A DNA stretch of 64,000 nucleotides from Ambrosia x helenae (taxonomy: Eukaryota; Streptophyta; Magnoliopsida; Asterales; Asteraceae), in the NCBI GenBank assembly GCA_030844895.1, contig CM061233.1, positions 49,777,453-49,841,452 of the forward strand, read 5' to 3'. A program made the translations under genes and the position numbers. Each line of letters starts with the position of its first letter. The stretch's first letter is position 1. Below, piece after piece: positions 47,198 through 57,787 of the stretch. The notes under the pieces were generated by a model. It searched no databases, was not told the origin of the DNA, and worked only from the letters and a program-made list of their open reading frames with translations.

Positions 47198-50100
47198 ACA
47201 AGCTACCATCTTTAAAAAATATTTTGAGCCAAAATATAAACTTTTGTTTCATTATATAATTATGTGCTTGAGTCCTAAAACTGGGTCTTATGACCAGATG
47301 CCCTCAACCTTTCAACCAATTTTTCATTCCATTGTGAATGAAACAAATTTCAGGGCATCAAAACTTTTCTTTAATGAGTTGGTGTTACATCACAATAACA
47401 CTAAGAAAAAGTTTTTGTTATATCCAAGGTTCATTATGCAATGCATAATAAAAGAACTGGGTGATGAGGTGCTTGTGGGTAAAACTGAAATTTTAAAACC
47501 CTTAACCTCACAAGCATACTCAAGGCACAACAAACAGGCTGCCTGGCCAGAAGATGACCAAGGGGAACCAGAACCAGTCCCCATGGAACCCTCATCTTCC
47601 AAACCTACTCCACCAAAGGCAAAGAAACCTAAGGTACAAAAACAAAAACCCACCAAACCTAAAAGAAAAGCTGTTTAGGAGGTTGAGATGCCTGAACAAA
47701 CTATTGTGCAATCTGCACTTCTTAAAGATGTGACTGAAACATTTTCTCAGTCTCATTCATCTCAAACCCCACCAAGAGCACCAATCACAATCCTTTTCAA
47801 AAGAAAAAGACTTAAGAAAACTATTCCCATTGATTCTTCTTTTGAAACTGCTGAACCCACTGCCCAAACTACTGAACCAGCACCCCAAATTTCTGAACCA
47901 GATATTGAAATAGCCAAACTTCTCTCTGGGCTATAAGAGAAAGTCCCATCTACACATGTCATTCCCCATCAACCACATAAAACAGGGGACATAGCCTCAG
48001 AAATTGACATGGATGTGGACACTCAAAGCCCTAACCAAAGAGATGAGGATGAACCGGAGTCTCTAAGCCCAAACTTAGAAACTTTTGGTACTTTTGAGGC
48101 TGCTACTACTCATTTACCACCCAGTGGTGGACCTGAGGATAGAAGTAACATAAATAAGACCTCAACTGTGGCAACTACTGATGAAGGCTTAATGCCTGAG
48201 GTAGGAAATCTTCTGAACCAAGAAAAAGAGGTACATGAGATAACTGAGTTGGGCTCAGCTCATGATGTAACTGATACAGTCCTCATTGAGGATGTAATCA
48301 GGGATTCAGATGATTCCATTGACTTGGATGATGTTTCAAAACACCAAACTACTGAATTGACGGCTACAAGTGAAGGTCCTGCACCTGGTGTATCTAAGCT
48401 CAAGAAGCTAGTCACACCAGCTTAGGTTAAAGCCCACTCAATCCATGATTCCCCTAGAGTGGCATCTTCTGTACAACAAGAAGATCAACAAAAAACACAC
48501 CCCTCACTACAAATGCCTACCCAATTCCCTGGGCAAACAAGCATAGACATGAACCAGCTATGCAGCCCAGATGGTCCCTTATACCACATGATGAGCACCC
48601 TCATCAAGAATCACTTCCAAACATACACAGCTAACTTGGAGCTGTCCATGAAGAACCAATTTGGAGTGATACAGACGAAGATGAATGATCTGTCCAACAA
48701 GATTGACTACAACAGCAAACAGCTTGCTCATCTTACAGGTCAGTTCTCCCAAGCTTCAACATCAAAAACTGATGAAGCCAAAAAGGGGGAGAAAATCAAG
48801 GTACCTATGGATACACTTGAAGCCAGAAGAAAGGCAAGAGTGGCTATCCTAGCAAGAGATCAAAAAGATCAAGCCAAAAAAGAAAAACTGGCCTAACAAT
48901 TTGGTGTCTCTATTCAAGAAGTAGAAGATGCTGAAAAGACTGATGAATCCCAAGGGCACAATGAAGAAACCTCTGATGGCCAAACTTCTGATGATGAATC
49001 AGAAAGTACTGAAGACAATCCTTCAGTAGTTGACAAACCTTTAGTTGTTGTCAACCCATCAAAGGTCAACATTTCCAAAACTCAAACTGCTGACCCTTCC
49101 AGATCAACTGCTCCCATTCAACCAACTTCTGTTCCTACTAGGCCTATTACAACAGTTACCACAATGACTGTGCTAAACCCTTCTCCAATCTCTCAATCAG
49201 CAGAACTACTTGAGAAGAGTTTAGTGGCAGCCCAAAAGAAGGCCAGAGAAGATCAGATTTGGAAAACACTGGAAGAAAGGGATGACTTGGATCTAAGCCA
49301 TGAAGAAAAGCTTCAGGCTTATGAAGCTGAACTCCAAAGGCAGGCTAGCCTAGACCAGATTGCTGAAGAAGATAAAAGACATCAACTGATGTCTTACATT
49401 ACAAAGAACAGCAAAATCAAAGCCCACACATTGAAGAGACTCTCTATGGAAGAGCTGACAAGAAGAGCTCAACTTATTGCAGATAAACTTGCAACAAGTA
49501 AAGACACAAAAGCCAAGAGAGCTCAGATGATAGAAGAATTGGTAGCTAATGGTTATGGTTCAAAAGCCTCAGTGTCCAAATGGAAAGAAGAAAGATTAGT
49601 GGACACATATAGAAAATATAAGGCTGCAAGGGCTGCAAATCCAGAGAAGTTTCAAACTGCTGAAGTTTCAACTTCAGTAGTTAGAACTTCTGGTGTTCAA
49701 AGAAGACCAGCTACTCAGAGAAAGAAATCGGAGGAGAATGTGAAGACTGATTTCAGAATGGTACTACTAGAAGGTAGTACAGTAGTCCATTCTGATTTTG
49801 ATATAGAAGAAAAGCCTCTGATCACACAATTCAGGGATCCTTCCACCTTTGCATATCAAATCCAGAAGACCATCACAGACAAACTGCACACTAAGGTAGT
49901 AACTGAACATCATTTGCCAACATTTCAGATACCTAATGTGATGGAACAACTGCAAGGAAGTGAATCCCACCTGAGAGTCACTGAAGTTGAAAACATCCAA
50001 CACTCAGGAGAATCCCAGGGTACCACCATGGTTCCCTACACTTTAGACTTTGACAAGTCTAAAGAACCAATCATTAGATGGTCCTTTACTGATAGAAACT

Positions 50101-50303
50101 CAGTACTTGTGACAAGAAGAGATCAGACAAGCAGGGCCTATAGGTCGATGAATGATCTGAAGAAACTATCAACCAAAGACCTGCTTACAATCCAACACTT
50201 AGAACCACAGAAAGGGTCTCTTACTGATGAACAACTGAACCAGCTCAAGAATTCCATGTTCAAAGGAATATGGAAAATTGTGAAGGATAGAAAAGAACAA
50301 TAA
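47198..50303 (+). pseudogene. Sirevirus third ORF, remainder, four stops
   Basis: One frame runs from the insertion to TAA at 50301-50303, broken by TAG 47676, TAA 47934, TAG 48423 and TAA 48894. The first part is structured (YFEPKYKLLFHYIIMCL, MQCIIKELGDEV). Next come a Lys/Pro-rich basic stretch (near 47600-47675), Ser/Thr/Glu-rich low complexity, a helical coiled-coil-like segment (near 48640-48760), and a charged C-terminal third. All stops are TAA or TAG and are compatible with C-to-T changes at CAA/CAG codons. Function unknown. Confidence 0.7.
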
Positions 50304-50332
50304 GGAATTAGTAAGGTTTTGGCTTCATCAAT

Positions 50333-50344
50333 CCAGGGGGAGAT
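50333..50344 (+). promoter_or_regulatory. Polypurine tract of the copia element
   Basis: CCAGGGGGAGAT directly before the 3' LTR start TGTTAGGAC. Confidence 0.75.
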
Positions 50345-51043
50345 TGTTAGGACAAAAAGGATTGGTGAAACCACTTTTGGAAACCTTAGTCTAATTCACT
50401 TCTGTCAAAATATTAGAAGTATAGAACTGCTGAAGAAGAAGGATCAAACTGCTGAAGAAGAGATTCAGAAGTGCTGAAGAAGAAAAGTCATCAGAAGTTC
50501 TAAAGTTCAAACCAGACACTTCTACTGAAGAACTACTGAAGACAAACTACTCATCAGTAGTTTGTCATTCATCGGTACTTACATGAAGATCTTTTCCACC
50601 GCCTTATTGTATCAGTAGTTTATTACTTTAGTATTTCTTTTTTGCTTTATGTACAAGTTCCAAGACTGCAACTTGTTGCAACTTGTTTCTGAACTTGCTT
50701 TTGGCAAGGTTCATGTATTTGTAAAGTCTATAAATAGAAGGGTTCATCCCTCTGTTTTAGACATTGATTTTTAATACATAAATCCTTCAACACTTATTAT
50801 TGTTATTTCCATTTCATGTTTATTGAGAATCTGTCGAAGTGTTTCATTCTCATTCAATACTTAGATTCTCAATAAATACTTATCATTTATTAGTTCTTGA
50901 ATCCAGGGGGAGTAATAACTCCTGTTGATAAGTGTAGCTTTAAACTTATAACATTCCGCTGTGCTATCACTGATCAAGAACTTGCTAAACACTTAAGTGT
51001 TCACTAGCAACTTCATACAAAAGAGCAATATACTGATCCAACA
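50345..51043 (+). repeat. 3' LTR of the copia element
   Basis: 699 bp, about nine differences from the 5' LTR, TATA box at 50729-50737. Confidence 0.93.
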
Positions 51044-51156
51044 GCGTTTATTAGCTTCGATTACACTTATCTGCTATATCCGTGCTACTTGTTGTTTGTT
51101 TAGAGTCTGTCTTTTATTTTTATTATATAATTATATTAAAGTTTTTTGTATTAATC

Positions 51157-52197
51157 ATGTGCGAGATCTGTGGAGGACCCCATTTTACCGTGAAATGCAC
51201 AAATGCATCAAGGTATCCCCCAGGTTACCGTGCGAATACGTATACCAGGCCATATTTCCTGCAGTATCATTGGACAGATCTAAACACGAAAGAGGAATTT
51301 GATGAATGGCTTAGATCATACAGGGAAGAGCGAGATAGTGAATGTAAGGCCATAATCGAGCGTCTAAATAGACCAAGTCCCATAGTTCTAAAGGTTCCTT
51401 GCTATGATAAAAATGGGAACTTAGTTGGTCATCATGTTGGCTCCGGCCCGTTAATCCCACTTACCCCAGGAACAAAGCCGCCTCCAGTGGAGATGGAAAC
51501 AGTTTATCCACACCCAGTTTGTAGCGCTCCCCCTGAATCACAGTTAGAGCCGGAGACGAAAATGGACGTTGAAGTCCCACCTCCGGTGCCACAAGTTACT
51601 ATATATGATTTCGGGAGTGACTCTGATGAAGAAGAAACGGATGAGGAAGTAGTGATGGTTGAAGATGGGATAAGTAATGAATCATCATGGGAGGCAGAGT
51701 TTGGTGACGAGTTGGGTGATTTGCCGATTCCAGAAGTAGACAGAGATTTTGACCCAATGGGTGACCTCGACATCTTAGAGGCATTGTTGGAAGGGTACCC
51801 GACTGTGGAAATAAAAGAATCACCAAAGGAAGCTGAAGAAGAAGTTGTGGAAGAGGAAGAGCACCATTGCTGGCCCGTGGTAATAGATGGAACTTCAAAA
51901 TCAACAGCAACATGAGAGAGGGCAAGGAAGAGAAAAAGAAAGGATAGACACCGGAAGAGGATCAACGGCTTGCACGATGTGGAGAAGAAGAAGTCAGTAA
52001 ATGTCAAGCACGATCAGTCCTCTTGCTACATGCCACGCATCCGGTTTATTCCAGGCAAGTTTAAATTTTGGTGGTCTGACCCGTTAAGAACTGTTAAATC
52101 ATTTTTCAATTCCAAAAATAAATATTTAATTAATAAGAGTCGAGTGGAATTAAACGGGTTAGATAGGGTCCAGATAAAAGAGAAGCCCCCTGATTAA
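51157..52197 (+). pseudogene. Single ORF of the Athila-like element (zinc finger, acidic, basic)
   Basis: From ATG 51157 the frame starts with a compact CCHC finger, CEICGGPHFTVKC (residues 2-14), as in Athila-type gag. A Pro-rich middle is followed by a strongly acidic segment (Glu/Asp runs near residues 150-250). A TGA at 51913-51915 stops it at 252 residues; the same frame continues to 52197 with a very basic stretch (ARKRKRKDRHRKR, nuclear-localisation-like) and a C-terminal aromatic segment. TGA is one C-to-T step from CGA. An in-frame Met upstream (51082) also exists but adds a hydrophobic non-conserved leader. I do not know the family's function. Confidence 0.55.
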
Positions 52198-54044
52198 GTT
52201 TAAGTGTGGGAGGCTCTGTAGAGTTGTTAAATTTATATTTATACTTATTTTTTTTTCTAGCTTTTCATTTTTTTTAATTTATGATCCGTCGTTTGGTAGT
52301 GGTTCATAGGTTTTTATCTTTCTATTTTATCTTTGTTTTTGTGTCTTTGAGTCTTTTTGCGTGTTTGTTTAGGTAGAGGAAATTTCACATGAGCGGATCC
52401 CATGTATTTTCTTTATATATATATTTTATGAGTGGGAGTTTTGAAAAAGGTTTGGGTAATAAAAGAGAATTTTTCTTAAAAAAAAAATTAATTAACTTTC
52501 TGTGGAAAAAAGACTTTTCACGTAATGAGAGGAGTCTGGGCTGACCTGTTCGCCTCATGCGACCAGCTATTACCCCGGAAAGTTATATATTTTTTTTGTC
52601 GCTTGCAACGCGTGTTGTGATCACCAATGTCCTTCACGTTGAGCGAGAACCATATTTTTTTTCTTTCTACCCATTTGGTTCTACCACCATTCACCGCCAT
52701 TCTGCCAAGCAGGTACGTCTTCTTGTTTATTGTTATATTATGAGTCTAAGTTAGTGGTTTGAGTCTTTTTATTTTTTTTGTGGTTCGGTATTATGCTCGG
52801 GTTTTGTTTGTTTCGTTTTGCGCAGGTTTGGATTGCACCACCCATATTCAATCTCCATTCGGGTGATTCCGAAGCTGTTATCATTTATCAAGGCAAACCC
52901 GAGAGTTTATTATTGTGTCAGAGCCGATCACGAATGAAATGCTATACGATCGAGCTGGATTGGACTAGAGTTTTTGGAGCTTACGCGTTAACAAACCAGC
53001 TAAGTCCTTTCCAATTTGCCCTTTTCTTTTTATTTTTGTATTCGGAATTTATTTTTTGTTTTGTGTCGTTTTCTATTCCTACATTGAGGGCAATGTAGAG
53101 TTTAAGTGTGGGGATGAACACTGTCGTCTAGTCTGTATATAGGGTCGTTTTGAGTCCAAAAAAAAAAAAAATTTTAAAATCCAAAAATTATAAAAAAAAT
53201 TGAAAAAAAAAATGTCCCTGATTTTTGAAGTTTGCATTATATAAAATATGGAAAATGATAGGTAAAGTTAGGTTTCCGGTTTTCAAATAGTATGTATAAT
53301 AAGAGATTAAAATTGATTGAAAACGTGTCTGATTTGGGATATGTGGGTAGGCTCGGCCGGTAGAAAAGTTTCCTTTGAAAAGTAATAAATTAATTATGTT
53401 AGGCTATTTTGTGGATTCTCATCTAGGAGAAACGGGGAGACCAAAACCGCCAAAAATAGTATAAGAAGCACCGTTATAAGTAGAAAACCGTTAGAATTTC
53501 TAATCACTTAAAAAAAAATATTAGAAATCAAAGCAAAAATGCTGAAGCTTAAGGTGCCTGGCCACTGGGATAGCGACTTGGATTGGTCACACCCTCTGAG
53601 TTAAGTATGTTGAGATGGAAAAAAAATGCTGAAGCTTAAGGTGCCTGGCTAGTGGGATAGCGACTTGGATTGGTCACACCCTCTGAGTTAAGTATGCCGG
53701 AAAAAAAGTGATTTTAAATTCTCTTGGTTTTCTACATAAGACGGTTGGGAAATGGTCAATTGGTCGTTCCTTTAGCTTCATAAGCTTGCGGCGGGATTAG
53801 GAGGAACTGTGGCTTCCTTCGAGTGAGACCCTAGATAGACTAATCAAAATGAACTTAGCATAAATAAAAAGGGGCTTGAAAACCGGTGTGGGTTTAAGAG
53901 GATCAATATACCTGCAATCGCAATCAACACGTTAGTATATTATTAATTAAGTAACCTATGTTTTGAAACTGGATGTAAACCTAACTGTGATTCTATAGCA
54001 TACTTCTTTTTCAGGGATGAAAAAGAGATAAGTGTGGGAATATT
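52198..54044 (+). other. Athila-like 3' non-coding region with three purine tracts
   Basis: Contains AAGTGTGGGR at 52202, 53104 and 54030, and a tandem duplicate of a ~70-bp segment (53540-53609 and 53627-53697). A 106-aa frame (52778-53098) has no recognisable product. The last purine tract adjoins the LTR and is the expected polypurine tract. Confidence 0.55.
54030..54044 (+). promoter_or_regulatory. Polypurine tract of the Athila-like element
   Basis: AAGTGTGGGAATATT immediately before the LTR start TGATGTATTG. Confidence 0.6.
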
Positions 54045-54260
54045 TGATGTATTGTAAAATACATCTATTTTCAGTGTAAAGTTTGTATAGTTTCGAGTCA
54101 TTTAGATAGTACTTTTATTAGTTTTAGGCTTGTACCAATTTATTTTATTTAGTATAGGTCTTTTATTGATTTTTATTAGCATTGGTCATTTTTTAGTACT
54201 TATGTATTTATTTTTATTTTGTAGGTGTTCATGGACGTTGAAGCGTAAACGAGCAACTTT
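54045..54260 (+). repeat. Truncated 3' LTR (first 216 bp)
   Basis: Matches 30834-31049 of the 5' LTR without indels, then switches at CTTT to gypsy sequence. Confidence 0.9.
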
Positions 54261-55055
54261 CCAGGGTGAGACTTTTAAGAGTACTTTATCGCCCACTTGA
54301 AACTCGAGTGGTTTACGATGGCGATCAGCGTAGCTCTTTTGACGATCTCAAGCTGCTTTCAAGCGATTACGGATCTGGAAGATCTTATCGGTGGTCTCTT
54401 GAATAAGCTCGGGGCCAGTCAAACATTTGTCTCCAACTTCTGCCCAACACAGAGGAGATCTACACTTGCGTCCATACAAGGCATCGAAGGGGGCAGCCTT
54501 GATACTGGTGTGGTAACTGTTATTGTAGGAAAACTCAACCAATGGTAGGTGTGAATCCTAGTTTCCACCGAAATCTATTGCGCATGCCCAGAGCATGTCC
54601 TCCAATGTCTGGATGGTACGTTCACTTTGGCCATCTGTTTGCGGATGGTAGGCTGTACTCATGTCTAAACGAGAGCCTAGTGCGTCCATCAGTGTTCGCC
54701 AGAATCGGGAGGTAAATCGACTATCTCGGTCGGAAATGATTGAAACAGGCACACCATGTCTGGTTACAATTTCCTTGATGTACAACTTGGCAAGTTTCTC
54801 CAACTTGTCGGTTTCCTTAATCGGCAAGAAATGCACGGATTTAGTCAACCGGTCAATAATGACCCAAATTGTATCGTGACCACTGGACGTCTTAGGTAAC
54901 TTGGTGATGAAATCCATGGAAATCTATTCCCATTTCCACACTGGGATGTCTGGTTGCTGGAGCAGACCAGATGGCTTTTGATACTCAGCTTTGACCTTTG
55001 AACAGGTAAGGCATCTGCTGACGTATGTGGCGAGCTCACCTTTTAGATTAGGCCA
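54261..55055 (-). pseudogene. Duplicate of the gypsy integrase fragment
   Basis: Matches 30069-30833 with about 2-3% substitutions by eye and retains 30 bp absent from that copy. It encodes the same integrase core region (SDRDSRF, QSERT, then ACAIDFGGN, a TAG stop, and HLPLVEFS). It ends with GGCCA directly before a second LTR start. It is a piece of left flank carried along by a tandem duplication, not a new insertion. Confidence 0.88.
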
Positions 55056-55225
55056 TGATGTATTGTAAAATACATCTATTTCTAGTGTAAAGTTTGTATA
55101 GTTTCGAGTCGTTTAGATAGTACTTTTATTAGTTTTAGGCTTGTACCAGTTTATTTTATTTAGTATAGGTCTTTTATAGATTTTTATTAGCTTTGGTCAT
55201 TTTTTAGTACTTATGTATTTATTTT

Positions 55226-55815
55226 TGTGAGCGAAAGATTTTAGCTAAAACAGGATTCTACGATCATACAAGTCACAAAACCAGGTGCGGAAACCCTAGT
55301 TCTGAACAAATTGATAAAACACAAATCACAACACAATCAAGATCATTTTCAACATCATTTCATAGATTAACTTCATTCAAATAAGCTTTTACAATCAGTT
55401 TATGTTAATCTAGAACACACACACATTTTCTCAAAACACCTCTAAACCTGACCTGAACCCAGACACAACTGACAACTCTATTATCATCACAAATACTCAA
55501 AATCTATTTATAGGCTCTGCAGGTTCGCCCCTTTTCATGGTGCGAATGTGGACAGATTCCACATTCGCCCAGTGTGACTGGTCGAATGTGGAAACTTTCC
55601 ACATTCGCCCCTTTTCATTCTACATTCGCCCATTATGTCCAATATATTTCCACCTTCGCCCACTTTTTCCACTTTCAGGTCATCAGCACTTTTAAACACA
55701 TGTAATCAGCACTTTTTAACACATGTTAAAGTCTTGGTCATTTTCTAATTATCTGAACCTTCGACATTCTGTACCGGATCACTAGCTAGGGACATACATG
55801 AATAATGCACTAACA
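55226..55815 (-). repeat. Left LTR (3' LTR) of the gag-only element
   Basis: 590 bp. TATAAATAG at 55512-55504 (minus). Five TTCGCCC words, four of them within or beside two hairpins (55542-55568 and 55583-55607). Confidence 0.92.
55542..55607 (-). promoter_or_regulatory. Two consecutive hairpins upstream of the LTR TATA box
   Basis: Hairpin 1: GCGAATGTGG (55542-55551), 7-nt loop, CCACATTCGC (55559-55568). Hairpin 2: CGAATGTGG (55583-55591), 7-nt loop, CCACATTCG (55599-55607). On the element strand they sit about 30-100 bp upstream of TATAAATAG, where a transcription-factor array would be. The right LTR has the same arrangement. Confidence 0.6.
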
Positions 55816-55829
55816 ATCTCCCCCTTGGA
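55816..55829 (-). promoter_or_regulatory. Polypurine tract of the gag-only element
   Basis: The minus strand reads GTCCAAGGGGGAGAT before the LTR start TGTTAGTGC. Confidence 0.75.
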
Positions 55830-57787
55830 CCTAGCTAGTGATGTAACAAAGCAGAAAGTTATCAATTCTTCAAGTCTTGATTGAAAACTTTCCATCTTTC
55901 ATGCACGTCTGTGTCGAAGTTCCTATCTATCTCTCCAGTAAGCTTTGAAATCTCAGACAGACTCAAGAAATCTTGGCTTTGTCATTTGTTCATTCAGAGA
56001 TGAAAATAGACGATAGTCTTGATTTCTTCAATCTTCATCATTTCTTTAACTTCTTACTAACTTCTGTTGTTCTGGTAATCTTGATGTTCAGGTTTGAGTC
56101 TTGTTCGGTTACACAATTTGTCGATGAATCTTGAGTAGTGCACCTGTTGTATTTGATTCTGCAGAAAAATTTACTAAAAAAAACTGCACAAACTACAACC
56201 AGCATTAAACACGACAAAAATCTCGGAAGTACTCTTCACATTCCTTTTGACCCTCAATAGTTCTCCCCCTGAACTATACAACATTTTCAATATGTACCAG
56301 AAACTTGAAAATATGAAATCTTTTTCAACTTTTTAAGTATCTGAGCATTCTCATTCAGTATCCCAACATCGGTTATCGACAATAAAGTTGAAACAAAACT
56401 TTTTGATTTTTTTTTTTTTTTTTAAAGTTTAAGCTAAAACACACCAAAAATCTTTTTGAATTTTCCAATGTAATTGCATAAAAGTAAATTCAATCATATT
56501 TTTGTGAATTTTCCGGTTAAGAGGATCATATCAGAATTGAAACAGTCAGTCATAACTCTTTTTGATCAATTTTCTGTTTTTGACATTGAGCATCCTACAA
56601 CCATTACCAGTATGTTTGTCCACTTAAACTCAAAATCATCATTCATTGCTCAGCACTTTAGATACATTATGGTAATATTAGATACTGAAAAATCTATGGT
56701 CCCCGCATTCGCGACACATTCTCGTATCAAGAATTGCGCAAAGTTTCATTGTAACGCGTGATTATACTGTAGTTATCTGTTAGTTACAAGGTATGAGGCA
56801 TAGTGGTGACAGGTCAGCAAATTAATGCTTCAAAGCGACTTATGCACTCAACCAGGGTGAGGACTAATATCAATCATGATTTGCATCAATAATTGGATAC
56901 GATGTATTAGATAATCTTTGATTATCTTCACACATATTAAGTTCCTCATTCGGTAACTTAAGGTTTTGTCATTAAAGATCTTTTAATAAGATACCCTGAC
57001 TGATCTAGGTCCGTAAATCAATACGACAAAAGATCAGTTAGGCTATCCCCAGATAACTTTCAATATAACGACCCGAAACCTCCGATTTTGGCAATCTATC
57101 AAACGAAATTTCAGTACTAAGACCATATGCCAACGATACGTTGATCCACATGATTATCAGTTATTGATTTTAAATTTATATCACCATGCTGAACTTTAAA
57201 TTTTGATTTCAAGCCTACCAATATATAATTGTAGTGGCTACTCAATGTTTATCAAATTATTTTTGTTTTTAGAGTAGTCTGACAGTTCACTGATGTACTA
57301 TCATCTCCTCTTTTTCTCCAGGAAAAACTCATTTTTGATTTTCTAATTTTTATTTTGATTTTTCTGAAATTTTTTTTTTCTCCCCCTAAAAATCTAAAAA
57401 TAAGCATATTTTTGGATTTTTAAACTTTTTGAAGAAAAACAAAATAAAATGATATCCGATGCGGTTTACCCACTGAGTTTAAAAAATTTTTCACTCAGAT
57501 TACTAGACTCATTAAGATTTTTCAATTAGCAAACCATTTTGTCGTATCTGTTATTGAAATCCAACACCTGAGAACAATTGCAAGAGATTGCACTTTTTCC
57601 GGCTTCACAGGTTGGAGTCAAACTACAAACACTCTCCTCTCTATTGAAATCATGTTTTCCTTCTTCAATAACCCTTCCTTGACCTTCACCTCTCCAATAA
57701 ATAGTGTGTATACAGATGCTCCACTATCAACTTATCAAAGAATAGCTAATAGGTCTGTCTGGAACAATCTGCACACTTATTAATCAA
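55830..57787 (-). other. Long non-coding 3' region of the gag-only element
   Basis: About 2 kb between the gag stop and the polypurine tract, AT-rich, with no recognisable pol relic. The 95-aa frame at 56474-56761 on the other strand looks fortuitous. Confidence 0.5.

Larger units (their letters stand above)
32584..51043 (+). mobile_element. Ty1/copia Sirevirus-type element with third ORF
   Basis: LTRs 32584-33281 and 50345-51043, target duplication GCGTT (32579-32583 and 51044-51048), tRNA-Met(i) primer site and polypurine tract in place. The gene order is gag, protease, integrase, RT, RNase H (copia order), then an extra long ORF before the 3' LTR, as in Sireviruses. About nine LTR differences are visible by eye in ~698 bp, so it is fairly recent. 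It is disabled by stops and frameshifts and by two insertions (38073-44178 and 46319-47197). Confidence 0.93.

Noticed and set aside
47073..47678. 201-aa frame taken as one protein
   Set aside because: Its first ~40 residues are solo-LTR sequence fused by chance to the real third-ORF frame that starts at 47198.
51504..52007. 167-aa minus-strand Ser-rich frame
   Set aside because: Antisense shadow of the Glu/Asp-rich part of the Athila-like ORF (GAA/GAT read as TTC/ATC).
54045..55225. Second independent Athila-like insertion
   Set aside because: The 795-bp middle is the same gypsy flank found left of the first copy, ending at the same GGCCA site, so duplication explains it better than two insertions at one target.
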